Assembly (NCBI GenBank): GCA_016873395.1
Contig: VGXG01000014.1
Location: 1-55,385, forward strand
Direction of reading: 5' to 3'
Length of the DNA: 55,385 nt
Source of the DNA: Nitrospira sp.
Lineage (GTDB): Bacteria; Nitrospirota; Nitrospiria; Nitrospirales; Nitrospiraceae
The stretch's first letter is position 1. The number at the start of each line of letters is the position of its first letter. A program made the translations under genes and the position numbers. Shown here piece by piece: positions 34,587 through 42,828 of the stretch. Below the pieces are notes generated by a model, which was given only the letters and a program-made list of their open reading frames with translations, was not told where the DNA came from and did not search any database.

Positions 34587-34940
34587 ATGCTCGAATTCGC
34601 CCTGGTGCTTGCGACCCTCTTGGTGGTGGGACTGCTCGGCCTCCTCACGACCATCCTGACTCCGCAGTTGATGACCGAAGTGGGGCTTTGGACGTTGATC
34701 GTCGGACTCGTCGCCGGGATTCCGACCGGCTTCTGGTACCACGTCATGCTCTATCGGCTCCTGGCCAAAAAGACGGCGGTGCCGGTCGGATGGTGGTGGT
34801 CGCCGGCGGATTTTCACCAGCAGTTGGCGCGAGACGAAGTGGCGCTGATCAAGCCCTGGTTCATGCTGGGCGGGGTCGGCTTCATGTTGTGCTTGGCTGG
34901 AGGCCTCGCAGCTATGGCAGGCCTTCTCCTGACCGGTTAA
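34587..34940 (+). CDS. Small membrane protein, unknown function
   Basis: 117 residues with three hydrophobic segments (about 3-25, 33-55 and 92-115) and a central cytoplasmic or periplasmic loop (KKTAVPVGWWWSPADFHQQL). No family is recognised. No ribosome-binding site is seen, and the promoter placement predicts a leaderless mRNA, which supports this ATG. Confidence 0.75.
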   Translation: MLEFALVLATLLVVGLLGLLTTILTPQLMTEVGLWTLIVGLVAGIPTGFWYHVMLYRLLAKKTAVPVGWWWSPADFHQQLARDEVALIKPWFMLGGVGFMLCLAGGLAAMAGLLLTG

Positions 34941-34951
34941 CCAAGACCGAT

Positions 34952-35028
34952 GAGGTGTGATGGGTGATGCGCGATCGGTTGACCCGTTGTTCATGACTCA
35001 TCATCCATCACCCATCACGCATACGGCG
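34952..35028. repeat. Inverted pair of GTGATGGG-type short-period repeats
   Basis: Left arm GTGATGGGTGATGCG (about 34957-34971), right arm CATCCATCACCCATCACGCAT (about 35003-35022). Both arms are built of the same 7-base unit. It lies after the membrane protein gene and before the DUF72 gene, where a transcript end is expected. Confidence 0.65.
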
Positions 35029-35039
35029 AGGGATTTTAG

Positions 35040-35954
35040 GTGATCGTGCCCGAGAATATCCGCTTCGGTACCAGTTCCTGGGCCTATGAAGGTTGGCGGG
35101 GACTGGTCTACCGAAAATCCTATCCCAAGAGCCGGTTTGCCAAAGATTGTCTGGGCGAATATGTCTCCTACCAATACCAAGGGACTCCGCTGTTCAGGAC
35201 GGTCGGACTGGACCACAGCTTCTACCGCCCCCCGACAGCCAGTCAGCTCGAACACTATCGGTCGCAGGTACCCGCAGATTTCAGGATCTGCTCGAAGGTC
35301 TGGGAGGAGATCACGATCCCAGCCTACGCCAACCAGGCACGTTACGGAGCGAAAGCGGGGACCGCGAACCCTCGGTTCCTCGACGCGTCGCTCTGTCAGG
35401 AGATGGTCCTTGGTCCTTCACTCGAAGGACTCGGTGCCCAGGCCGGTCCCTTTCTGTTTGAGTTCCAGCGCTATGGGCCTGAGCCGGAGGCTTTTCTTGC
35501 CTCACTCGACCGTTTCTTCTCCCGCCTTCCCCCCGGCCCGGCCTACGCTGTCGAAGTGCGCAATCCGGCTCTGCTCGGCACCCGCTATCGGGACCTTCTG
35601 AGGGCCCACGGCGTCGCGCACACCTACAATCATTGGAACGTCATGCCGCCCCTCTCCGGCCAGCATGCAGCCCTTGGGAAAACGTTCACCGCCGACTTTG
35701 TGGTGGTCCGTCTGCTGACTCCATTGGGCACGTCCTTTTCCGAGGCGGTCCGGCTCTACGCCCCCTATGACCGTCTGGTTCAACCCCTGCCCCGCATGAG
35801 AGCGGACACCTTGGCCTTGCTTCGACAGGCCGTTTCTGAGCAGACGCCCGTCTATGTTCTGGTCAACAATCGGTCCGAAGGCAACGCCCCCTTGACCATC
35901 CAGGCACTGGCTGACGCATTCCTCCCAGATGACGCCCAGCCCAGCGACTCCTGA
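35040..35954 (+). CDS. DUF72 (YecE-like) protein
   Basis: 304 residues from a GTG. The TIM-barrel-like DUF72 family is recognised by FGTSSWAYEGWRGLVY, YFR-like FRTVGLDHSFYRPP, FRICSKVWEEIT and EVRNPALLGTRYRDLLRAHG. The function of the family is unproven. The start codon abuts GATTTTAGG; another GTG follows two codons later in the same frame. The gene ends before a clear promoter for the next one. Confidence 0.9.
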   Translation: MIVPENIRFGTSSWAYEGWRGLVYRKSYPKSRFAKDCLGEYVSYQYQGTPLFRTVGLDHSFYRPPTASQLEHYRSQVPADFRICSKVWEEITIPAYANQARYGAKAGTANPRFLDASLCQEMVLGPSLEGLGAQAGPFLFEFQRYGPEPEAFLASLDRFFSRLPPGPAYAVEVRNPALLGTRYRDLLRAHGVAHTYNHWNVMPPLSGQHAALGKTFTADFVVVRLLTPLGTSFSEAVRLYAPYDRLVQPLPRMRADTLALLRQAVSEQTPVYVLVNNRSEGNAPLTIQALADAFLPDDAQPSDS

Positions 35955-35980
35955 ACAGCCGCTGAGGGCCTGCCACACAA

Positions 35981-36009
35981 TTGCGGCCATCCCCGCTGCG
36001 TAGTATGAT
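35981..36009 (+). promoter_or_regulatory. Promoter upstream of 36106
   Basis: TTGCGG (35981-35986), a 17-base spacer and TATGAT (36004-36009). The predicted start near 36016 gives a 90-base leader ending in GGGAGG. Confidence 0.65.
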
Positions 36010-36105
36010 GATATCCATCTGGTCTTCTGCTCGAAGTATGCGCGCCAGCGTTTGTCCTGGCACGCTCGTCCCAGCTGGACAAAGTCCCTGAGAAGGGAGG
36101 CAGCC

Positions 36106-36843
36106 ATGGATCAGTTGAAGCAACCCTTCGGGTGGACAACCCTCTTGCTCTGGATAGCCATCGGGCTGGTTTTGTTTTCTCCTCAGCAGGCGCAAGCCGA
36201 CAGCAACCGTCTGGAACTGGTGGGAGCCTACCGCTACCATTACAATGATCCGGTTACCTTGGCAGAAGCCAAGATCATGGCCTGTACGGAGGCGGCCAGG
36301 CTGGCGATCGACTCGTCCCGCTTCTTTATCGACGCCACGTCGAGCGTGGTGGAACCCCAGCTCATAAAAGACCTCGTTCAGCGCATCGCGTCCGGCTATT
36401 TGGAGAACACTCAAGTTCTGGAACAGTCCGAACAGGGCCGAACGGTGTCCTGCAAGGTGCGGACCTTCATCAACCCTGAGGAGGTCAAGGTTGTCATCCT
36501 CACGGAACTCAATCGCAGCCAGACGAACGAGTCTCCGGGCATCGATCAGAACAGGGCCCTCAAAATCCTCAGCGCGAAAGAGGTTGACGACGGCACTGTC
36601 GAGGTCGTCTTCAAGGCGCTGAGGCGCTTGGACTGGCTCGGGACGGAATATGATGGAAGCTTGCGGGAGAGCGCCGACTTGATGATCGATTTTTTCGACG
36701 AGAACGGCGTGGCCTTGGGCAGCCAACGGTACCCGGCTCACAAGACTTCCGCGGGCGACGTGATGAACCCAGGCCAGATCGGGACCCACAAATTTCCGAA
36801 GCCTCAGAACGCCCGATCCTTCAGAGTGTGGCTGGTGAAATGA
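36106..36843 (+). CDS. Exported protein, unknown function
   Basis: 245 residues. The ATG follows GGGAGG. A signal peptide (LLLWIAIGLVLF, cleavage near AQADS) predicts export. The N-terminal domain (YNDPVTLAEAKIMACTEAAR to CKVRTFINPEEVKVV) resembles flagellar-assembly or LPP20-like small alpha/beta modules. The C-terminal domain (GTVEVVFKALRRLDWLGTEY to RSFRVWLVK) looks like an immunoglobulin-type fold. No named family is recognised. Confidence 0.78.
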   Translation: MDQLKQPFGWTTLLLWIAIGLVLFSPQQAQADSNRLELVGAYRYHYNDPVTLAEAKIMACTEAARLAIDSSRFFIDATSSVVEPQLIKDLVQRIASGYLENTQVLEQSEQGRTVSCKVRTFINPEEVKVVILTELNRSQTNESPGIDQNRALKILSAKEVDDGTVEVVFKALRRLDWLGTEYDGSLRESADLMIDFFDENGVALGSQRYPAHKTSAGDVMNPGQIGTHKFPKPQNARSFRVWLVK

Positions 36844-36968
36844 CCCCCCTGATCCGATGACAGGTGAGACCGGCGCCTCATCAGAAAGCCGGGTAGACGC
36901 CGGCCCCAGCCATTCAGCCGCCTGCAGCTCGCCGATCGACCGTCAACCGACCGGCGACGCGCTGAGGG

Positions 36969-37814
36969 TTACTGTGACGGCCCCGCGACCGGCGGCAGGT
37001 TGATCCCTACCTTCTCCATGCCCATGATGATGGTCAAGGCCGATGGGGCATGCTGCACGATTTCTTTCTGGACCTCGATCCGCCTCAAGTCCACGAATTC
37101 TGGCGCGGTCAGCCCCAGCGACTCACGATAGGCGCGGTCCGCGATCCCGCGTTGCTTTTCCGCCTTTTCCCGGGCCTCTTCCGCCTTCTGAAACTGCACC
37201 ATCGTAATCCGCCGCTGTTCCTGAATGATCGTCTGGGCGGTCTGATCCAGCACGCCCTTTGGCGGCAGGATGCTTCCAATCACCACCCGGTTGAGGCGAA
37301 CCGGGATGTTCTGCTTCTCGAAAATCTTGGTCCGGACCTCCTGCCCAACCGCCTCCTGGAGCTTGGCCCTGGTGGTCGGATCGGTGGTCAGGCGGAACAA
37401 CTCGTATTTCTGAACTTCCTCGCGCACCATGGTGCGGAAGGCTTCCTTCACGTTGTTGACGTACCAGTTGGGACCATACCGGGTAACCAGCTCAGGCGAC
37501 CGGCCTTCGATGACGTTGGCGATGAGGAAGGCATCGAAGGAGACCGGCGCGTTTTCGGAGGAAATGATGTCGAAATGCTCCGAGTACTGGATGGGTCGGA
37601 TGTCGACGTCGACCACCTCGGTGGTAAAGGCCACCAAGGCGCGCCCGGTCGATATCGGGACCGGATCGACGCCGCCGTGGCCCAAAAAAATCGGCTTCTG
37701 AACCAGCACGCCTTCATGGCCCGCATCGATCGCCGGCAGGACGCAGCCGGACGTCATCAGCACGAACCAGAGCGCCCCCAACAAGGAAGTAACCTTTGCG
37801 AGTGAGTCAGTCAT
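36969..37814 (-). CDS. SPFH/Band 7 (prohibitin-like) lipoprotein
   Basis: 281 residues. The ATG at 37814 follows GGAGGGGG. The N-terminus has a lipobox-like FVLMTSGC, unusual for a Band 7 protein, followed by the SPFH core (GVLVQKPIF, VVDVDIRPIQYSEHFDIISS, VKEAFRTMVREEVQKY) and a long coiled coil (QKAEEAREKAEKQRGIADRA). SPFH proteins form ring-like scaffolds at membranes. If the lipobox is used, this one would be tethered by lipid on the periplasmic side. It has its own promoter. Confidence 0.88.
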   Translation of the reverse strand: MTDSLAKVTSLLGALWFVLMTSGCVLPAIDAGHEGVLVQKPIFLGHGGVDPVPISTGRALVAFTTEVVDVDIRPIQYSEHFDIISSENAPVSFDAFLIANVIEGRSPELVTRYGPNWYVNNVKEAFRTMVREEVQKYELFRLTTDPTTRAKLQEAVGQEVRTKIFEKQNIPVRLNRVVIGSILPPKGVLDQTAQTIIQEQRRITMVQFQKAEEAREKAEKQRGIADRAYRESLGLTAPEFVDLRRIEVQKEIVQHAPSALTIIMGMEKVGINLPPVAGPSQ

Positions 37815-37928
37815 ATCCCCCTCCCGGTTACGGGCAGCCCCCGGAGGACCGGCCCGGATTCTGTGCACAACCCCGCTCATCTCTTCTACGACGGCGCCAG
37901 GCGCCGAGATTTCTTTCCACTTTCTTTC

Positions 37929-37957
37929 AGCTTACGAAGAACCGTGCAGACTGTCAA
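37929..37957 (-). promoter_or_regulatory. Sigma-70 promoter of the SPFH gene
   Basis: On the minus strand TTGACA (37957-37952), a 17-base spacer and TAAGCT (37934-37929). Predicted start near 37922, about 108 bases before the ATG. Confidence 0.78.
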
Positions 37958-38040
37958 ACGACTCCTAACCAGGTACACCGAGAGGGATGCGGAGCGGACA
38001 GAGGTGCTAGAGGCTGGCAAGAGAAGGTAAGAGCGAGCCG

Positions 38041-38433
38041 TTACATGATACCGGCCTGACGCTGCAACCAGCGGATATACTTGATGACCTGGTCCACGTC
38101 GTCCGGCGTTACGCCGTCGATCTTCGGCATGTCGCCGAATTGCCAATGGTGGGCGCGGACCCCATTGGCCGCGGCGCGCTGGAAAGCAGGGTCCCCATGG
38201 TGGTTCGGCTCGTAAATCTTGTGGACCAGCGGAGGGCCCTGCGTCGTTCCGATGCCGCGCTCGCCGTGGCACCTGGCGCAGTTCGCCGTGAATGCGGCTT
38301 CGCCTTGTTGTAATTCCGCCGGCATCCCCGCCTCCTGCCTGGCGCAGGCTTCACCGGTCGCAAGCCACAGCAGAAGCAGACCGGACGTGATGACGGCCCC
38401 TCGCCGCCTAAGGATGAGGGATGGACTGGGCAT
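38041..38433 (-). CDS. Exported c-type cytochrome (class I)
   Basis: 130 residues. The signal peptide covers about the first 30 residues. One haem-binding motif CARCH (residues 52-56) follows, and Met102 in FGDMPKIDG is the likely axial ligand. The LQQGEAAFTANCARCH and VIKYIRWLQ ends are standard for mono-haem electron carriers. It starts five bases after the stop of a 56-residue membrane protein and is third in a queC-led operon. Its partner oxidase or reductase is not in the window. Confidence 0.92.
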   Translation of the reverse strand: MPSPSLILRRRGAVITSGLLLLWLATGEACARQEAGMPAELQQGEAAFTANCARCHGERGIGTTQGPPLVHKIYEPNHHGDPAFQRAAANGVRAHHWQFGDMPKIDGVTPDDVDQVIKYIRWLQRQAGIM

Positions 38434-38438
38434 GGCGA

Positions 38439-38609
38439 TTACCGGCTCTCGTTGGATCCCTTGTGATCCTGGCTCTTGGGCTGCGCAAATTCTTCGCGCA
38501 ACATCCGTTTGACCCGCCCCGCTGTGAAATAGCGATAGAGCCTGGCAGAAATCGGGACCAGGACGATCAAGGCGATCGTCAGGTACATGAAGAACTCTTC
38601 CGGCGACAT
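38439..38609 (-). CDS. 56-residue membrane protein between queC and cytochrome c
   Basis: ATG at 38609 to TAA at 38439. It starts MSPEEFFMYLTIALIVLVPI, with one membrane helix (residues about 6-24), then a basic cytoplasmic-looking stretch (SARLYRYFTAGRVKRML) and a charged tail. It starts 15 bases after the queC stop and ends five bases before the cytochrome c start, so it is almost certainly translated with them. Its size and layout resemble small accessory subunits of respiratory complexes, but no family is recognised. Confidence 0.75.
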   Translation of the reverse strand: MSPEEFFMYLTIALIVLVPISARLYRYFTAGRVKRMLREEFAQPKSQDHKGSNESR

Positions 38610-38624
38610 GATCACACGTTCCGA

Positions 38625-39308
38625 TTATCCGTCCGCGTAGGCAATGGGATCGACGGCGCCGGCAGCTCGGAAGCCCTCGCGCCTGATGCGGCAACTGTCG
38701 CATCGCCCGCAGGCGGCGCCGTCCGCTGCGGGATCGTAGCAACTCGAGGTCAGGTGCAGGGGAACCCCCAGCGAGAGTCCCAGCTTGATGATCTCCGCCT
38801 TCGTCATCATCAACAGGGGCGCCCTGATCTCGATCACTGTTCCCTCAACCCCCGCTTTCGTCCCCAGGCGCGCAACCTGCTCGAAGGCCTTGAGGTACTC
38901 GGGACGGCAATCAGGGTATCCGGAGTAGTCCAGCACATTGACGCCGAGATAGATCCGCGACGCCTCCAGAGTTTCGGCATGGGCCAGCGCGAGTGAAAGG
39001 AAGATCGTGTTGCGGGCCGGCACGTAGGTCGAGGGGATTCCCTGCCGCCGTTCCGCCGCCGAGCGATCTTTGGGCACCGGCTGATCGGCCGTCAGGGCCG
39101 ACCCTCCGATCGGTCGGAGGTCCAAGTCCAGGATGAGGTGGCCCGCCACCCCGAGCGCCAGCCCAACCTGGCGCGCTCGCTCTACCTCCACCCGATGCCG
39201 CTGTCCGTAGGAAATCGTCAGCAGATAGACGAGGCAGCCGTCCTGCTTGGCAACCGCCGCGGCAACCGTGGAATCAAGCCCGCCGCTGGCCAGCACCACG
39301 GCCTTCAT
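38625..39308 (-). CDS. queC: 7-cyano-7-deazaguanine synthase
   Basis: 227 residues. QueC makes preQ0 in queuosine biosynthesis. The ATP-pyrophosphatase loop SGGLDST (residues 8-14) and SYGQRHRVE are present. The zinc site has four cysteines (CYDPAADGAACGRCDSC), and FLSLALAHAETL is typical. The ATG is standard, but the upstream repeat leaves the ribosome-binding site weak. It is the first gene of a three-gene run ending in cytochrome c. Confidence 0.96.
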   Translation of the reverse strand: MKAVVLASGGLDSTVAAAVAKQDGCLVYLLTISYGQRHRVEVERARQVGLALGVAGHLILDLDLRPIGGSALTADQPVPKDRSAAERRQGIPSTYVPARNTIFLSLALAHAETLEASRIYLGVNVLDYSGYPDCRPEYLKAFEQVARLGTKAGVEGTVIEIRAPLLMMTKAEIIKLGLSLGVPLHLTSSCYDPAADGAACGRCDSCRIRREGFRAAGAVDPIAYADG

Positions 39309-39310
39309 AA

Positions 39311-39405
39311 ACCAATGATGAATGCAGAGTGATGAGTGATGAATGAAAATCCAAAAGAATGGTCCATCTTTTCACTCATCATTCATCGTTCATCATTCTG
39401 CATTG
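39311..39405. repeat. Inverted pair of TGATGAATGATGA-type short-period repeats
   Basis: Left arm (39316-39350) AATGATGAATGCAGAGTGATG and onward; right arm (39367-39405) its imperfect reverse complement ending ATTCTGCATT. The arms could pair over about 35 bases around a 15-base loop. It fills the gap between the dksA-like stop and the queC start. Confidence 0.72.
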
Positions 39406-39411
39406 CCCTCC

Positions 39412-39969
39412 TCAGTCGCGCTCCTCTCCCTTCTCGATCTTTTCGATCAACTCCTGCTTCGACTGACAAACCACGCAGAGTTTGGCGAAAGGGACCGCCA
39501 CCAGCCGCTTCTCGCTGATTTCTACTCCACACTCGGCGCAGACTCCGTAGGTGCCCTCATCAAGCCTGACCAAGGCCTCGTCGATCAGTTGCCGCTTCCG
39601 ATTCCGCATTTCCAACAGCGAGATGCCCAGCTCCCGCTCCAAGTCCATCAAGGCCTGGTCTCCCACATCCATGGCGGACTCCAAGCGTCGCTGCTGATCC
39701 TCCGTCAAGGACTGTCCGATGGATGTGCCGATCTCGTTCAGAACCTCCTGGCGCTTCGCCGTCAACATGCGGTGCAGCGCTTCACGGCGACCGTTGCGCC
39801 GCAGCTTGGCCGGTCCCTTCTCGTTCATCGACCCGCTGGCACGCGCCCCGTCCGGGCGAACCGCGCCGGCCAATTTTTTGGCGCGGCCTTCTGTACGTTT
39901 TGCGCCGGCCTTGGCCGATGCCTTCGTGCTCCTTGATACCTTTTTCTTCACCTTGACCTTGCCGGCCAT
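39412..39969 (-). CDS. DksA/TraR-family zinc-finger protein
   Basis: 185 residues from the ATG at 39969. The N-terminal 60 residues are Lys/Ala-rich. A coiled coil (KRQEVLNEIGTSIGQSL) and the C4 zinc finger (CAECGVEISEKRL, CVVC) follow. DksA-type proteins bind RNA polymerase and modulate initiation. The acidic pair expected at the coiled-coil tip appears as ESAMDVGD rather than canonical DxxDxA, so it may be a DksA-like protein with altered activity. A promoter lies at 40029-40057. Confidence 0.9.
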   Translation of the reverse strand: MAGKVKVKKKVSRSTKASAKAGAKRTEGRAKKLAGAVRPDGARASGSMNEKGPAKLRRNGRREALHRMLTAKRQEVLNEIGTSIGQSLTEDQQRRLESAMDVGDQALMDLERELGISLLEMRNRKRQLIDEALVRLDEGTYGVCAECGVEISEKRLVAVPFAKLCVVCQSKQELIEKIEKGEERD

Positions 39970-40028
39970 GCGTTGCAAGCCCCCTTTGTGCCCCTGTCTC
40001 TCGGCTATTTTCCCGAAAAGGCCGCGTA

Positions 40029-40057
40029 TTCTTATCACGGCACTTTCGGTTTGACAA
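40029..40057 (-). promoter_or_regulatory. Promoter of the dksA-like gene
   Basis: On the minus strand TTGTCA (40057-40052), a 17-base spacer and TAAGAA (40034-40029) with an extended TGA in front. Predicted start near 40022. Confidence 0.6.
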
Positions 40058-40074
40058 GCCCTTTCACCCGCCTA

Positions 40075-40250
40075 CGCAGGAAGCCACGGCTGCCCGTCCT
40101 CCGCAGTAGCCTGTTACGGAGGGTGGATGAAGCCGTGGAGGAATGCGCAGCGGGTGTCCTCCGAAGCCTTAGCGAAGGAGGACATGCTTCGGCGGGTTTC
40201 GCCGAAGAGACCAGAGGACTCACGGCTGTAAAGCCGTCGGGCTCCACTCG
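40075..40250. other. Block of nested hairpins of unknown role
   Basis: Four strong hairpins without a gene. CCACGGCT...AGCCGTGG encloses CCTCCG...CGGAGG. Then come GTCCTCC...GGAGGAC, CTTCGGCG-GGTTT-CGCCGAAG, and ACGGCT-GTAA-AGCCGT. It lies between dksA-like and apt. It may be a structured repeat or a small RNA. Confidence 0.6.
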
Positions 40251-40294
40251 GCAGGAATCCAGGCTCTCCGGTGGACGGGAGGGATGAGGAGGTG

Positions 40295-40813
40295 CTAGTC
40301 GGAATAGGTAATCATCGAATGGACTGGGCAGCCGTCCAGCTTGTCGCGGCCCTTGAGCGCCAGCAATTCCACGAGCACCACGAGCCCGACAATATCACCG
40401 CCCAACTGGCGGATGAGGTGCACCGTGGCAGCCGCGGTCCCACCCGTTGCCAGAAGGTCGTCTACGATCAACACCCGCTCCCCCATCGCGATGGCATCCC
40501 GGTGGACGGAGAGCGAATTGGACCCGTATTCCAAATTGTACTTAACCTCAAACGTATCGGCTGGAAGCTTGCCTGGCTTTCGGACGGGCACGAAGCCTGC
40601 GCCGAGATGATAGGCCAGCGGGCTGCCGAGGATGAAGCCGCGGGATTCGATGCCGACGATCTTCGAAATCCCGCAATCGCGATAGCGACGGACCAGTTCG
40701 TCCTGGATAGACCGAAAGGCACGGGCATCCTTCAGCAGGGTCGTGATGTCATAGAAGAGAATACCCGGCTTGGGAAAGTCCGGGACTTCACGGATCAACT
40801 TTTTGTAGTCCAT
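40295..40813 (-). CDS. apt: Adenine phosphoribosyltransferase
   Basis: 172 residues. It salvages adenine to AMP using PRPP. Standard features: DYKKLIREVPDFPKPGILF at the N-terminus, IVGIESRGFILGSPLAY, and the PRPP loop VLIVDDLLATGGTAAA. Full-length for the family. Upstream on the same strand lies the acylphosphatase gene, 90 bases away. Confidence 0.96.
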   Translation of the reverse strand: MDYKKLIREVPDFPKPGILFYDITTLLKDARAFRSIQDELVRRYRDCGISKIVGIESRGFILGSPLAYHLGAGFVPVRKPGKLPADTFEVKYNLEYGSNSLSVHRDAIAMGERVLIVDDLLATGGTAAATVHLIRQLGGDIVGLVVLVELLALKGRDKLDGCPVHSMITYSD

Positions 40814-40903
40814 GGGTTTGATGCCTTTCTCAGTGATGGGCCGATCATTCGTTCACTGACTCTGTCGCTACCGCTCCCCTTCGACAGCGACAAGGCCGGC
40901 GCG

Positions 40904-41191
40904 TCAAGGCCATACGCTGAAATCCACGTGCCGGCCGGCCGGTGATTCCCACTGCACCTGTAAATCAACGACGCGCGCCAGCGGCGGGCCGGCTCGGAGC
41001 GCTGCGATAAAGGCTTCGACCGCTCCCCGTTCTCCCTCGACCTCCACCTCGACCCGCCCGTCTCTGAGGTTCCGCACCCCGCCCAGGAGTCCCCGGCGGC
41101 GAGCTTCGTCCCTGGCAAACATCCGGTAGCCCACTCCTTGCACGCGACCGCTCACCCAAATCCGAGCTTCGACCGGCTGGGGCTGGGCCAT
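40904..41191 (-). CDS. acyP: Acylphosphatase
   Basis: 95 residues. It hydrolyses acyl phosphates. The family signature [16 protein letters not shown] holds the catalytic Arg, and [17 protein letters not shown] holds the catalytic Asn. I use the ATG at 41191; a GTG two codons earlier (41197) is also possible. Same strand as apt. Confidence 0.94.
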   Translation of the reverse strand: MAQPQPVEARIWVSGRVQGVGYRMFARDEARRRGLLGGVRNLRDGRVEVEVEGERGAVEAFIAALRAGPPLARVVDLQVQWESPAGRHVDFSVWP

Positions 41192-41310
41192 GTTCACCGC
41201 TTCATATCAGGGCATTTTATTAGAGCCCTGCACTCAGGCTACAAGTCGGCTGGCGATGATGGATTGGGGTGCGAATTCACAATACCAAGGAAAGTCCGCC
41301 ACGAGCAAGG

Positions 41311-41335
41311 CGGTCGGTTCTAGCAAGCTTGATTA
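41311..41335 (+). repeat. Fragment of the GGTATGG element
   Basis: GGTTCTAGCAAGCTTGATTAT matches the 3' small-hairpin end of the family but breaks off before GGTATGG, close to the full copy at 41359. Confidence 0.5.
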
Positions 41336-41358
41336 TAGAAAACAAGAGATCAAATTAA

Positions 41359-41500
<142 letters not shown>

Positions 41501-41542
41501 AACCTCGATTTACTCGCCTATCGAAAGAGCCGCGTGATCGCC

Positions 41543-42646
41543 TCAGATCGGGGGCTCCCAGGACAGCCCGTGAGCCTCAGCCACGCCCTTGCAGGTCACT
41601 TTCCCGGCGGCCACGTTGACCCCTCGCGCAAGGCCCGGATCTGCACGAACGGCCGCCTCCACACCGGCCGAAGCAATGCGGACTATAAAGGGTAACGTCG
41701 CGTTGGTCAAGGCAAAAGTCGAGGTGCGCGGCACGATTCCCGGCATGTTCGCAACGCAGTAATGCAGAACCCCGTCCACTGTATATACCGGGTCTGAATG
41801 AGTGGTCGGCCTAGTCGTCTCGATGCAGCCTCCCTGGTCCACCGACACATCGACGATGACAGAGCCAGGCCTCATCCGCGCGACGATCGAGCGGGAGACC
41901 AGCTTGGGCGCTCTGCCTCCCCGCACCAGCACGGCGCCGATCACCAGGTCCGCGTCTGCCACTGTCTTATCGATCCATACTTGATGGGCCGCCAACGTGA
42001 CGATCCGCCCCTGGTACAGCTCATCCAGACGGCGCAGCCGCTCCGGATCGAGATTGAGCACCGTCACCTGCGCACCCATGCCGACCGCAATTCTGGCGGC
42101 CTCGGTCCCGACGACCCCGGCACCCAGAATCGCGACCCTAGCCGGCGCGACCCCCGGGACGCCGCCCAGCAATAGGCCGCTTCCCCCTTGGGTCCGTTCC
42201 AAGTACCTGGCTCCTATCTGCACCGACAGCCGGCCGGCGATCTCGCTCATCGGCTTGAGCATCGGCAGACCGCCGTCCGGTCCCTCCGTCGTCTCATAGG
42301 CGATAGCCGTGACCCGCGCTTTCAGCAGCGCCTGCGTGAGTTGCGCAGAAGCAGCCAGGTGCAGATAGGTGAAGAGGACTTGTCCGGGACGAAACAGGGC
42401 ATGCTCGGACGGCAACGGCTCCTTCACTTTCACGATCAGCTCCGCTTCTTCGAAGAGGTGGGCCTTCGTCTTGGCCAGATGGGCGCCGGCCTTTCGATAA
42501 TCCTCATCACTGAATCCGCTCCCTGTGCCTGCGTCAGGCTCGATCCAGACCGTGTGGCCCGTGGCGCACAAGGCCCGTACCCCGTCCGGCGTGAGACTGA
42601 CTCGGAATTCCTGGTCCTTGATCTCTTTGGGCACCCCGACGATCAT
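41543..42646 (-). CDS. ald: Alanine dehydrogenase
   Basis: 367 residues. It interconverts alanine and pyruvate with NAD. Hallmarks: IVGVPKEIKDQEFRVSLTP at the N-terminus, catalytic TYLHLAAS, the Rossmann loop ILGAGVVGTEAARIAVGMGA, and DVSVDQGGCIETTRPTTHSD. The ATG follows GGAGG at five bases, supplied by the repeat at 42654-42720. A -10 at 42911-42916 suggests a leader of about 250 bases containing one full and one half element. Confidence 0.96.
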   Translation of the reverse strand: MIVGVPKEIKDQEFRVSLTPDGVRALCATGHTVWIEPDAGTGSGFSDEDYRKAGAHLAKTKAHLFEEAELIVKVKEPLPSEHALFRPGQVLFTYLHLAASAQLTQALLKARVTAIAYETTEGPDGGLPMLKPMSEIAGRLSVQIGARYLERTQGGSGLLLGGVPGVAPARVAILGAGVVGTEAARIAVGMGAQVTVLNLDPERLRRLDELYQGRIVTLAAHQVWIDKTVADADLVIGAVLVRGGRAPKLVSRSIVARMRPGSVIVDVSVDQGGCIETTRPTTHSDPVYTVDGVLHYCVANMPGIVPRTSTFALTNATLPFIVRIASAGVEAAVRADPGLARGVNVAAGKVTCKGVAEAHGLSWEPPI

Positions 42647-42653
42647 GCATCCT

Positions 42654-42720
42654 CCATACCGAGCTTCGCTTGGTCCGCTCACTTCGATCAAACGTGAGCG
42701 GATAGTTATTTTGCCTCCCG
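42654..42720 (-). repeat. GGTATGG-family element before ald
   Basis: On the minus strand: GGGAGGCAAAATAACTATCC, stem CCGCTCAC/GTGAGCGG around GTTTGATCGAA, then ACCAAGCGAAGCTCGGTATGG. It runs into GGAGG for ald. Confidence 0.88.
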
Positions 42721-42749
42721 CAGGCTTAAATTCTTCGAGCTTGCATAAA

Positions 42750-42816
42750 GCAGTCAGTTTTCAGTCATCAGTCTTCAGTCATGAAACCGAGAATCAAAAA
42801 CTGAGGACTGACAGCT
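42750..42816. repeat. Inverted pair of TCAGTCNTCAGT-type short-period repeats
   Basis: Left arm CAGTCAGTTTTCAGTCATCAGTC (42751-42773), right arm AAAACTGAGGACTGACAGC (42796-42814). It lies between a full and a half copy of the two-hairpin element, in the ald leader. Confidence 0.62.
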
Positions 42817-42828
42817 TCTCTTTATACT

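Noticed and set aside
40051-40078. A plus-strand TTGACA as a promoter near 40051
   Set aside because: No acceptable -10 follows at 16-18 bases and no plus-strand gene lies downstream; the same bases serve the minus-strand dksA-like promoter.
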